DNA of 64,000 nt, from positions 81,840 through 145,839 of the forward strand of contig OMWC01000005.1 in assembly GCA_900314655.1 (NCBI GenBank), written 5' to 3'. Every line of letters starts with the position of its first letter. Positions within the stretch are counted from its first letter, which is position 1. This DNA is from an uncultured Prevotellaceae bacterium. Its GTDB lineage: Bacteria; Bacteroidota; Bacteroidia; Bacteroidales; Bacteroidaceae. The notes under the pieces are model-generated. The model did not search any database, was not told the DNA's origin, and worked only from the letters and a program-made list of their open reading frames with translations. Made by a program: the position numbers and the translations under genes. Of the stretch, positions 35,156 through 43,194 are shown in pieces.

Positions 35156-37935
35156 GAAATGGAGTAATGGTTAAAGTTAAGGTTAGGGTAATCGTTAGGG
35201 CTATCGTTTTCGTTGCCGCGCTCTCGGCGGCTTTCAGCGTTGGGGCGCAACCCACGGAGAGGCTTTACCTCTCGGGCGACGGCGACGGTCGTAACCCGAA
35301 GTGGGACTTCTTCTGCTCTGCCGGTCAGCAGAGTGGGCGGTGGAGTAAGATTGAGGTGCCGTCGTGCTGGGAACTGCAGGGCTTCGGCTCTTACACCTTT
35401 GGGCGCTATTATCTGAAGAAAGGAGCGCAACCCAGCGATGAGTGGGGGCTCTACAGGAGGGATTTCCGGGTGCCTGAAGGTTGGCGTGATCGGCAGGTGA
35501 GCATCGTTTTCGACGGAGTGATGACGGATGCGGAGGTAAAAGTCAACGGCACGCTGGCGGGTCCCATCCATCAGGGTGCTTTCTATTCGTTCAGCTACGA
35601 CGTTACGAGGCTCTTGAAATACGGAAAGAAGAACCGGCTGGAGGTGAAGGTGTGGAAACAGTCAGCCAATAAAAGTGTGAATGAGGCAGAGCGCCGTGCT
35701 GACTGGTGGCTTTTTGGTGGCATCTTCCGCCCGGTATGGCTGAAAGCCGTTCCCCGTCAGCATATTGAGCGCGTGGAGGTGGATGCGCAGCAGGATGGGC
35801 GGCTGAGGCTACGGCTTCATGCGCAGCATCTTTCTCCGGGCATGAATTTGCAGATTTCCGTTGGTGATAGCCAGCAGACGGTCGCCTTGGACACGGCTCG
35901 CTGCCAAACGGTGGAAACCCGTTGGAAAGATATCCGCCCATGGGACCCTGAGCATCCTCATCTCTATCCTTTACGACTGACGCTACGCTCTTCCGATGGC
36001 AAGGTCATTCACGAACATCAGGAGCGCATCGGCTTCCGTACCATTGAGTTCCGCGAAGGCGACGGCTTCTATCTGAATAACCGTAAACTGGTGGTGAAAG
36101 GCATCAACCGTCATTGCATCTGGCCTGAAACAGGACGTACACTTACGCGTCAGCAGTCGTTGCAAGATGCCCTGCTCATCAAGGAGATGAATATGAATGC
36201 TGTGCGTTCGCATTATTCCCCCGACCGTCATTTCCTCGACATCTGCGACTCTTTGGGCATCCTCTATCTCGATGAGTTCTGCGGATGGCATGGGCGCTAT
36301 GACACGCCTACGGGTGACAAACTCCTACGAGAACAGATGGCAACCGATCAGAATCATCCTTGCATTTTCGTCTGGGCCAATGGCAACGAAGGGGGATGGA
36401 ACACGCAGCTGGATTCGCTCTTCGCCGAGCTCGACTTGCAGCGGCGTCATGTCGTTCATCCCTGGCAGGATTGGAACGGTGTGGATGCCCATCATTATCC
36501 GGGTTATTACACCAGTACGGGGCGAATGATGAACGGCTACAAGGTGTTTATGCCCACCGAGTTCCTGCATGCGCAATACGACCGCGGAGCTGGTGCGGGA
36601 CTAGAAGACTACTGGCAACAATGGACAGCTGCACCCAATTTTGCCGGTGGCTTTATCTGGAGTTTCAGCGATGAGGCGGTTTTGCGTACGGATAGTCTTA
36701 AACTTACGAAACGCAGGGTTCTCGACAGCGACGGGCCCAATGGTCCTGACGGTGTGGTGGGACCTCATCGTGAACGGGAGGGTTCATTCTATACCATCCG
36801 CGATGTGTGGAGTCCCGTACAGATCAGTCCACTTCGCATCACCCCCAGTTTCGACGGGAAACTGCTTGTCGGCAATCAGTTCCTTTTCAGTCGTCTGAGT
36901 GAATGTACGGCCCGTTATCAGGTCTATAAGGATACCGTACTCCTTGACGAGGGGAAGGTTTCGCTTCCTGATATTGCTCCCGGAGAACGTGCTGCGGCTC
37001 ATTTCCGGCTTCCTGCCCATTTCTTTGAGGCCGATATCCTGAAGGTGGAAGTCTTTGGAGCTGATGGTGCCTGTCTCAACACTTGGACATGGCCCATTCC
37101 CACGGCTCATCAGTATTTTGTAAGTCATCAGCAATCGCCGTCTTCAGGAACAGCCGCTGTTGAGGGAAATACGCTCTCGGCAAAGAATGTTACCGTGGAG
37201 TTTGAACAAGGTGCGGTAAAGGCCGTCCGCAAAAACGGAACGCTGATTCCTTTCACAGGAGGAGTTCCCGTAGGCATAAAAGCCACTTTCCGCTCTTCCT
37301 ATACTCACATGGATGGAACGGATGCTCTTCTGGTGGCAAAATATGAGGGTGGTCTTGATAGTATCGTCTGGCGCATGACGCCTGAGGGACGTTTGGGCAT
37401 GCATGCCGTGATGGTCAATCGCAAGGGTGATTTCTACGACCGTCAGATTCATTTCCTCGGCCTTTCGTTCAATTATCCCGAAAGTGAGGCGAAAGGCATC
37501 CGCTGGATGGGAAGCGGACCTTATCGCGTGTGGAAAAACCGACTACGTGGACAGCAGTTCGGCATTTGGCAGAAGGATTACAACAACACGGTGACGGGAG
37601 AGCAATACGACCATTTGGTCTATCCCGAGTTCAAGGGCTATCACGCCAATCTCTATTGGGCCACGCTTCAGAGTGATACGGCTCCCTTCACGGTCTATAG
37701 TGAGACCGACGGCCTCTATCTGCGTCTTTTCACGCCAGAGGAACCTGTTCAGCGCCGTGATGGCAAGAACACGATGCCCGCCTTCCCCGAGGGCGACATC
37801 TCTTTCCTGTTTGACATTCCTGCCATTCAGTCGTTCCGCAGCATCTCCGAACAAGGTCCCCGCAGTCAGCCTTCCTCCATCCGTCTCAATGCCGGCGATG
37901 AAGGCCTTCACCTGCGGCTGTGGTTTCAGTTTTAG
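35152..37935 (+). CDS. Secreted GH2 beta-galactosidase-like enzyme
   Basis: 927 residues. The N-terminus (MVKVKVRVIVRAIVF from the second ATG at 35167) is an amphipathic/hydrophobic signal peptide encoded by hexamer repeats (GTTAAG, GTTAGG); cleavage is likely after SVGA. GH2 sugar-binding domain ~30-190, Ig-like ~200-305, TIM barrel ~310-600 with acid/base Glu in ANGNEGGW (~413) and nucleophile in PTEFLHAQ (~470), then C-terminal beta-galactosidase small-chain-like domains to the end. It probably releases galactose from RG-I side chains. Divergent from the HTCS gene. The stop overlaps the convergent GH28 stop (TTAG). Confidence 0.9.
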   Translation: MRNGVMVKVKVRVIVRAIVFVAALSAAFSVGAQPTERLYLSGDGDGRNPKWDFFCSAGQQSGRWSKIEVPSCWELQGFGSYTFGRYYLKKGAQPSDEWGLYRRDFRVPEGWRDRQVSIVFDGVMTDAEVKVNGTLAGPIHQGAFYSFSYDVTRLLKYGKKNRLEVKVWKQSANKSVNEAERRADWWLFGGIFRPVWLKAVPRQHIERVEVDAQQDGRLRLRLHAQHLSPGMNLQISVGDSQQTVALDTARCQTVETRWKDIRPWDPEHPHLYPLRLTLRSSDGKVIHEHQERIGFRTIEFREGDGFYLNNRKLVVKGINRHCIWPETGRTLTRQQSLQDALLIKEMNMNAVRSHYSPDRHFLDICDSLGILYLDEFCGWHGRYDTPTGDKLLREQMATDQNHPCIFVWANGNEGGWNTQLDSLFAELDLQRRHVVHPWQDWNGVDAHHYPGYYTSTGRMMNGYKVFMPTEFLHAQYDRGAGAGLEDYWQQWTAAPNFAGGFIWSFSDEAVLRTDSLKLTKRRVLDSDGPNGPDGVVGPHREREGSFYTIRDVWSPVQISPLRITPSFDGKLLVGNQFLFSRLSECTARYQVYKDTVLLDEGKVSLPDIAPGERAAAHFRLPAHFFEADILKVEVFGADGACLNTWTWPIPTAHQYFVSHQQSPSSGTAAVEGNTLSAKNVTVEFEQGAVKAVRKNGTLIPFTGGVPVGIKATFRSSYTHMDGTDALLVAKYEGGLDSIVWRMTPEGRLGMHAVMVNRKGDFYDRQIHFLGLSFNYPESEAKGIRWMGSGPYRVWKNRLRGQQFGIWQKDYNNTVTGEQYDHLVYPEFKGYHANLYWATLQSDTAPFTVYSETDGLYLRLFTPEEPVQRRDGKNTMPAFPEGDISFLFDIPAIQSFRSISEQGPRSQPSSIRLNAGDEGLHLRLWFQF

Positions 37936-39344
37936 GGCGTGATTACGTTCTCCACCTTCAGATTCTGCACATCGTCGTAGAGAATGGCAGGACGTGAGTC
38001 GGGAGCCATCAGTTCCATCGTGATGTCACGGAGTTGCAGACCGTCCACATGGCGTGCAAAGAGTCCGTAGGCAGGACACGTGCCGAGGAACTTCGCTATC
38101 TCCGGATATTTCGTACCCAGTTCGGGATAGTCTTTTGCTACCTCTCTCTTCATACCACCCCGATAGCGCAGATGGATATTGCTGAGGCTTACGTTCTGGA
38201 TGGGATGTCCCGGCATTCCGGTAATCTGAATGCCTGAGAGCGAGTCGCAGTCGTTGGCAATCACGTTCATAATCTGAATATCCCGTGCGGAGGAAACGGC
38301 GGTGTTTTCCTTCGGACCGCGGTTGCGGCAACCCGTTGTGATATAAATGGGGTAATGGTGCACGTGGTCCATCGTGAGGTTGCTCACCACGATGTTCTCC
38401 ATCATGCCTTGATCCACTTCTTCCAAGGCCAGACCACTCGACCAGAGGAATGAGCAGTTCGTGATGGCGATGTTGCGGTAGCCGCCATTCGATTCCGTTC
38501 CCAGTTTAATGCGTCCGCATACCCAGTTCACTTTCTCAGGCACACAAGTGCCGTCGAGTAGCGTTCCGCATTTAAAGCCCGTCACCGTACAGTTGTTGAT
38601 CAGTATATGCTCACAGGGCACAGGACGTTTCAGAGCATACGAGCTCTTCAATACGATACCGTCGTCACTTGGGGTGTTCACCTTCGTATTGCTTACCGTA
38701 ATCATCTTGCAGCAGTCGATGTCTATCCCGTCGCGGTTTGTGTCGATAAGCACATTGTCGATGGTGCCCAGTTCACAACCCGTGATGATGATGGCGAAAT
38801 GTCCGCCGCGGGTAATGGTCACGTCACGGATAAGGATGTTGCGGCATAATTTCAGGGCGATGGCCTTGTCGCCCATGCCGATACTGCCGCCATGCACCTG
38901 TCCTGCCGTTTCCGTATCTTGCTTCGTGAGTCCGCTGCCGTCGATGATGCCCCGTCCCGTGATGCTCACGTTCTGTTCTCCATCCGCCCAGATCAGCGAG
39001 TTATGGAAATAGGTATGACCGCCGTCCTGATATTCCGGTCCCCCGAAGAATTCCGAAGGGTCGTAGGCTGAATGATCACTCGTTGCAATAATCGTGGCTC
39101 CTGTCTCCAGTCGCAGTTCGATGTTACTCTTCATGCGGATGCTCCCCGAAAGATACTGTCCTGCCGGCAGCATCACCGTTCCGCCCCCTTTCTTCGCACA
39201 CGTTTCAATAGCCTTGTTAATCGCCGGAGAGTCCAGTGCCTTTCCGTCTCCCTTGGCCCCGAAGTCCCGCACGTTAAAAACGCTCTGTGCATATCCGCTG
39301 GCAACCGTCAAGATGACGAGCAAACTAAGTAATTTCCTAATCAT
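37932..39344 (-). CDS. GH28 polygalacturonase-family enzyme, secreted (second copy)
   Basis: 470 residues with a signal peptide (MIRKLLSLLVILTVASGYAQ). Right-handed beta-helix with TNRDGIDIDCC, PSDDGIVLKSSYAL and RIKLGTES. It is clearly paralogous to the enzyme at 19051-20532 (shared VFNVRDFGAKGDGK and CRNRGPK motifs) but diverged, so the pair may split exo/endo or RG-I/homogalacturonan roles. Transcribed divergently from the rhamnose mutarotase gene. Confidence 0.92.
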   Translation of the reverse strand: MIRKLLSLLVILTVASGYAQSVFNVRDFGAKGDGKALDSPAINKAIETCAKKGGGTVMLPAGQYLSGSIRMKSNIELRLETGATIIATSDHSAYDPSEFFGGPEYQDGGHTYFHNSLIWADGEQNVSITGRGIIDGSGLTKQDTETAGQVHGGSIGMGDKAIALKLCRNILIRDVTITRGGHFAIIITGCELGTIDNVLIDTNRDGIDIDCCKMITVSNTKVNTPSDDGIVLKSSYALKRPVPCEHILINNCTVTGFKCGTLLDGTCVPEKVNWVCGRIKLGTESNGGYRNIAITNCSFLWSSGLALEEVDQGMMENIVVSNLTMDHVHHYPIYITTGCRNRGPKENTAVSSARDIQIMNVIANDCDSLSGIQITGMPGHPIQNVSLSNIHLRYRGGMKREVAKDYPELGTKYPEIAKFLGTCPAYGLFARHVDGLQLRDITMELMAPDSRPAILYDDVQNLKVENVITP

Positions 39345-39385
39345 ACGTTTGTTTTTTGAATAGATGTGGCAAAAGTAGTAAAAAT

Positions 39386-39420
39386 AATGAAGAATGAAGA
39401 ACGAAGAATCAAGAATCTTT
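39386..39420. repeat. 7-bp array (AATGAAG) in the GH28/rhaM divergent promoter region
   Basis: AATGAAG, AATGAAG, AACGAAG, AATCAAG, AATCTTT end two bases before the rhaM -7 box, so they occupy its -33/spacer region. Confidence 0.8.
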
Positions 39421-39422
39421 TG

Positions 39423-39430
39423 TATTTTTG
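39423..39430 (+). promoter_or_regulatory. -7 promoter element of the rhamnose mutarotase gene
   Basis: TATTTTTG matches TAnnTTTG, 36 bp before the ATG. The -33 region is repeat sequence (AACGAAG), not TTTG. Confidence 0.55.
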
Positions 39431-39466
39431 CATCAGTAAATCAGAACTCTCAAATTCTTGACAGAT

Positions 39467-39787
39467 ATGACAAAACGTTTTGCATTCAAGATGTTCCTCA
39501 AACCAGGCTTTGAAAAGGAATACGAAAAGCGGCATAATGCCATTTGGCCCGAACTCAAACAGATGATCAAGGATCAGGGCGTGGGCAACTACAGCATCTA
39601 CTGGGACAAAGACACCAACATCCTCTTTGCCTATCAGGAGTGTGAGGGCGAAGGCAGTTCTCAGGACACCGACAATGTGGATCCCATCACCCAGCGCTGG
39701 TGGGACATGATGGCCGATATCATGGAAGTGAATCCCGACAATTCGCCCGTCACGATTCCCCTTCCCGAACTTTTCCACATGGATTAA
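39467..39787 (+). CDS. rhaM: L-rhamnose mutarotase
   Basis: 106 residues from the ATG at 39467 (a TTG nine bases upstream is less likely). This is the full length of the family, with MFLKPGFEKEYEKRHNAIWP containing the catalytic-site His and the WWDMMADIMEVNPDNSPV C-terminal signature. A cytoplasmic enzyme interconverting alpha- and beta-L-rhamnopyranose, it fits rhamnose release from RG-I by the surrounding locus. No rhamnose isomerase or kinase genes are in the window. Confidence 0.94.
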   Translation: MTKRFAFKMFLKPGFEKEYEKRHNAIWPELKQMIKDQGVGNYSIYWDKDTNILFAYQECEGEGSSQDTDNVDPITQRWWDMMADIMEVNPDNSPVTIPLPELFHMD

Positions 39788-39798
39788 GTCCACGGGCT

Positions 39799-41178
39799 TT
39801 ATCTGACGAGCACCTTCCGTCCGTTGATGATGTTGATGCCTTTCTGCGGTGTCTTCAGGCGCTGCCCGCTCAGGTTATAAATACTCTTGAGGTTAAGGTT
39901 AGGGTTAAGGTTAACATCCACAATCCCCGCGGCTTCTTCCTGCAGGCGGTTCAGGAGGTTGGTAGCCGCCAGCACGAAAGGCACCACGCCCATCTCGTGG
40001 GTCAGGAAGGGTAACGTGTTGTAAGTGACGTTCTTCTCGCTGCCCACCTCAATGCCTTGGCTGCGCAGATAGTTCACCATGTTGTCGCTGCACTTCTTGA
40101 AGACGATATCGTCGCCCGACGAATGGAACAGGTAGATGCGGTCGTCCTCTCGCGGTGTCCATCCATGGGTCAGCGAGTTCGCGGCCAGCACTTTGTCGAA
40201 AGCCTTGAACACCGTTGAGTTCGTGTCCTGCATCCCGCTGCTGATCATTTTCTTCACGTCCATGCCTTTACTCTCCCCATAGAGGATGAAGATGTCGCGG
40301 TTCGTGAAGCTTGCCCCGTAATCGCCGTTGTAGAAGTAGTCGTCCACGTGCGGCACCATGGCTTCGTCAAAGAGATCTCCGAGCGCGATGTCCGTAAAGT
40401 CAGCATTCCCCTGCGCCCTTTCTATCTGGTGGGTGTATGCCATCAGCATACCCACGGCCACGGGGTAGGCATATTTGTCGGTCTTCATCAGCTCTTCGTA
40501 GAAAGCCTGCAGGTCGTAGGGCCCACCCCCGCAGATGGTATAGTCGAATTTCACCCCGCCGTAGTGGCTGTCCTCCACCGTTGTCTTCAGCGCAGCCATT
40601 GACGTGTGCGCTCCTTGGGAATAACCCATGTTCACCAGCACGTTCCCCACGTCGTAACCCTCTTCGGCGAGCAGCACCTTTGCACTTTCGTAAGCGTCCA
40701 GCACGTGGCGCGCCGTACAGTCGGCATACAGATACGTCTGCGGTTGCTTCACTCCGTCAATCTTTTCCGTCAGTCCGAAGCCGTAGTAGTCGGCGCAAAC
40801 CATGATGTAATCCTTCTCCAACGCGATGATGTTTCCCTCTATCGTATTCTCGATGATGTGCGATTCGTAGGTCGAAGGTGCCTCGTTTCTCCTCATCACC
40901 GTGGGGTGATTCAGCAGCAGGATGCCTGTCGCTTTCTTCTTCCGGTCGTAGATGTCATTGGGCACGAAGATAGCTCCGCTCATCGTGATGCTGTCGCCCG
41001 GATGCAGGGGATCTACCGAACGGTAGTGAAACGTCAGTCTCCCCATGCCCGAACCGTACACATCTGCTTCGTCGTTCACGATGCGCGGCAGTCCGCCTTC
41101 TGCTTGCTGGCTCCATACTGTACCCGTCAGGATCAGCAGCGCTATGGCCAGCAGTATGACTCTCTTCATTTTGTTCAT
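39799..41178 (-). CDS. Secreted alpha/beta hydrolase with C-terminal sorting-like tail
   Basis: 459 residues from the ATG at 41178 (an ATG at 41169 is also possible). Signal peptide to VWSQQ. Alpha/beta-hydrolase core with nucleophile elbow GYSQGAHTS (~190) and a probable late His in GWTPREDDRIYLFHSSGDD. The last 25 residues (IYNLSGQRLKTPQKGINI in part, ending VLVR) look like the YNLxGQR...KGxYIxNGRKVxxK tails of Prevotella secreted proteins, presumably for type IX secretion or surface display. The linker NLNPNLNLK is encoded by hexamer repeats. Substrate unknown; a pectin esterase or lipase is possible. Begins 7 bp after the PL22 stop. Confidence 0.82.
   Translation of the reverse strand: MNKMKRVILLAIALLILTGTVWSQQAEGGLPRIVNDEADVYGSGMGRLTFHYRSVDPLHPGDSITMSGAIFVPNDIYDRKKKATGILLLNHPTVMRRNEAPSTYESHIIENTIEGNIIALEKDYIMVCADYYGFGLTEKIDGVKQPQTYLYADCTARHVLDAYESAKVLLAEEGYDVGNVLVNMGYSQGAHTSMAALKTTVEDSHYGGVKFDYTICGGGPYDLQAFYEELMKTDKYAYPVAVGMLMAYTHQIERAQGNADFTDIALGDLFDEAMVPHVDDYFYNGDYGASFTNRDIFILYGESKGMDVKKMISSGMQDTNSTVFKAFDKVLAANSLTHGWTPREDDRIYLFHSSGDDIVFKKCSDNMVNYLRSQGIEVGSEKNVTYNTLPFLTHEMGVVPFVLAATNLLNRLQEEAAGIVDVNLNPNLNLKSIYNLSGQRLKTPQKGINIINGRKVLVR
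39891..39914. repeat. Hexamer array GGTTAA/GGTTAG inside the hydrolase gene
   Basis: Four 6-bp units, encoding VNLNPNLNL on the minus strand between the hydrolase domain and the sorting-like tail. Confidence 0.75.
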
Positions 41179-41185
41179 ATAATAG

Positions 41186-42526
41186 TTAATCGGCAACCTT
41201 TCTGTAACGGTCAATCAGATGTTGAGGCATACGTACGATGCAGATGTTCATAGAGCGGCCGTCTTCACTGAGCATGGCCGATTGTATCTCGATCTCGGTG
41301 CCGTCGGGCTTGAAGGTGGGGTGCACGTGGTCGCGGGCCGTGGTCTTATGTCCGGCGGTGAGCAGGATGCGCTCGCCGGTATGACGGTCGATGACCCAGA
41401 GTTCGCGGGCAAAATCGTCACCGGCCACCCAGTGCCCGTCTTGCGATCCGGCCACATGCCAGAAGTTGTCGCCCGGCACCTGGCCTTCCATCGTCAGTTC
41501 GCGGGTGCGCATGTTCACCACGGCAATGCCCGTGGCATACTCCTTGGTGCCCGAAGGTCCCCAGTCGTTGGACGTGGCAAACGACTCCAGTCCGTCGATG
41601 GCCTTCTGCTCACCCTTGTCGATGGGGCGGTGGCCGATGATGGCAATCACCAGTTCGTCTTCGCTGATCACGGCCTCATGCGTCACCCAGTCGTGCTCGG
41701 TCTCGCGGTAGATAGGTCTGAGGTTAGTGCCGTCGGCATTCACCATCCATGTGCGCTGTGGAGCCTTGCCGCCCGTTTCCCAGCAGAAGATGACCTCGCC
41801 GGGATGCCAGGGGTTGCCCTGGATGTGGCCCACCTTGAAATGAACGGCCACCACGGGTTCGGCCTTGCCCGTCGTGAGGTCCATCTTTCCGATGCCGCCG
41901 GGGCCTGCGCCCATGTTGCGCGGTCCGAAGTTAGGGGCTATCTGCTGGGCGATGGGATATTTGCGAGCAAACTCCTTGTCGAGCCGGAAATAGACAAACT
42001 CCTCGCTGCCGTCGAGCGCCATGTCGCCCTCGCTGCACATCTCGGCGGGTATGGTGCCGCAGATGCGCTCGTAGGCCGTCTTCTTTTTCAGCTTGCCAGC
42101 CTCAGAGTCGGCGAAGAGGCGCTCCAGGTTCACTTCCACCACCTCCATGCCCTTGCGGTTGCCTTTCTTGTCTTTGGCCTCACGCATGTGGTAGAGGTTC
42201 ATCGACTTGCGGGCTACGCAGAGCATGCCCGTGAAGCCGCCCTCGGTGATCTGCACAATGTCGCCCGTCTCTTCGTTGACGGCCATGGCTTCGCCCTTCA
42301 CGCGGTCGGAGCGGAATACCACCCAGCGGCCGTCGGAGGTCCATTGGTTATGGGTCTGATAGATTTTCGAATCGCCCGTGCCGCTCTTGCTGGTGAGGAA
42401 CACCAGCTCTACTCCGGTCTTAGGGTCTTTGATGACTTTGCGTTCTGATGGGAAACGGCGTCCCATCTGCGCCAACGCGGGCATGGCCATTATTACTGCG
42501 AGGCAAATAGATATTAGTTTGTTCAT
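41186..42526 (-). CDS. PL22 oligogalacturonate lyase, exported
   Basis: 446 residues. A seven-bladed propeller with PL22 signatures: YQTHNQWTSDGRWVVFRSDR, HPGEVIFCWETGGKAPQRTW, VTHEAVISEDE and HKTTARDHVHPTFKPDGT, whose His/Gln residues bind Mn2+. It degrades short (unsaturated) galacturonides by beta-elimination. Unlike enterobacterial cytoplasmic Ogl, this one has a clear signal peptide (MNKLISICLAVIMAMPALAQ), so it acts in the periplasm. A -7 box TATCTTTG lies at 42628-42621. Probably co-transcribed with the hydrolase downstream. Confidence 0.93.
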   Translation of the reverse strand: MNKLISICLAVIMAMPALAQMGRRFPSERKVIKDPKTGVELVFLTSKSGTGDSKIYQTHNQWTSDGRWVVFRSDRVKGEAMAVNEETGDIVQITEGGFTGMLCVARKSMNLYHMREAKDKKGNRKGMEVVEVNLERLFADSEAGKLKKKTAYERICGTIPAEMCSEGDMALDGSEEFVYFRLDKEFARKYPIAQQIAPNFGPRNMGAGPGGIGKMDLTTGKAEPVVAVHFKVGHIQGNPWHPGEVIFCWETGGKAPQRTWMVNADGTNLRPIYRETEHDWVTHEAVISEDELVIAIIGHRPIDKGEQKAIDGLESFATSNDWGPSGTKEYATGIAVVNMRTRELTMEGQVPGDNFWHVAGSQDGHWVAGDDFARELWVIDRHTGERILLTAGHKTTARDHVHPTFKPDGTEIEIQSAMLSEDGRSMNICIVRMPQHLIDRYRKVAD

Positions 42527-42620
42527 TTTGATTTAGGTTTATGAGGGCTTAAATTGTTGTTATTTTTTGAGTTTGTGGTAACGCTGACAGCCGGATTTCT
42601 CCTGGTCCTTTATTTGCTTG

Positions 42621-42628
42621 CAAAGATA
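42621..42628 (-). promoter_or_regulatory. -7 promoter element of the PL22 gene
   Basis: TATCTTTG on the minus strand, 95 bp upstream of the ATG; the -33 region (CTTTC) is weak. Confidence 0.55.
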
Positions 42629-42710
42629 CAAAAAATAGTTGAAAGTAAAGAATGTTTCTGCGCTTTTTTTCGGCAAAAAGTATGATTAGCTCTCGTGTAT
42701 CCGAATTCGG

Positions 42711-42879
42711 AAAAACTCCTTTTCTCCTTTTCTCCCTTTTAAGGATTTTGAAGGAGCGAGAAATTTTATATTAACATATATTATATTATATATAAATATA
42801 TATATTTATATATAATATCCCATTCCTGGGGCACACTTGAAATTTTCTTAAAAGGGAGAAAAGGAGAAAGGGAGTTTTT
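42711..42879. repeat. Nested inverted repeat with an all-A/T palindrome at its core
   Basis: Arms at 42711-42743 and 42847-42879 are complementary at 32 of 33 positions; each arm is itself made of CTCCTTTT-like units. The interior holds a perfect 36-bp A/T-only palindrome (42783-42818). No ORF of note is inside. It lies in the 668-bp gene-free stretch 42527-43194. Confidence 0.85.
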
Positions 42880-43050
42880 GCGCTTTGCTGCTTTTTAGGC
42901 GCAAAGTGAGAGATTCGTGCATGAAGTTGTTGTATAAATGCACATAACGACGCTTCTTAATTGTAAACATACCTTAAAATGTAAATAAAAATCAGTAACT
43001 AAACTTCACGATAGGCGCCGCAAGGACCGCCTTCTTGCATTCTTTCCGTT

Positions 43051-43109
43051 GGGTGGAAGCGGGGCTTCCAATGGGCGGAAACCCTGCTTCCAATGAGTGG
43101 AAACCAGGG
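43051..43109. repeat. 22-bp tandem repeat of near-palindromic units
   Basis: Two full units (43051-43072, 43073-43094) and one partial (from 43095) of pattern GGGYGGAARC...GCTTCCAAT; each unit can pair GGAAGC with GCTTCC. Confidence 0.8.
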
Positions 43110-43130
43110 GAACTCTCATTAATGACCCCT

Positions 43131-43160
43131 TAAGTCGCCTTAAGTCGCCATAAGTCGCAC
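43131..43160. repeat. 10-bp tandem repeat TAAGTCGCCT x3
   Basis: TAAGTCGCCT, TAAGTCGCCA, TAAGTCGCAC in tandem, close to the 3' end of the DUF3089 gene. A short inverted repeat (ATACCT/AGGTAT, 43166-43182) follows and may end its transcript. Confidence 0.85.
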
Positions 43161-43194
43161 GCCTGATACCTAATTCAGGTATGAGGAATAGCCA

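Noticed and set aside
39891..39914. Telomere-like GGTTAG repeats
   Set aside because: Only four degenerate hexamers inside a bacterial gene; they belong to the general 6-7 bp repeat family here.
41219..42448. 409-codon open frame antisense to the PL22 gene
   Set aside because: The PL22 gene on the other strand has full-length family signatures; the antisense frame has none.
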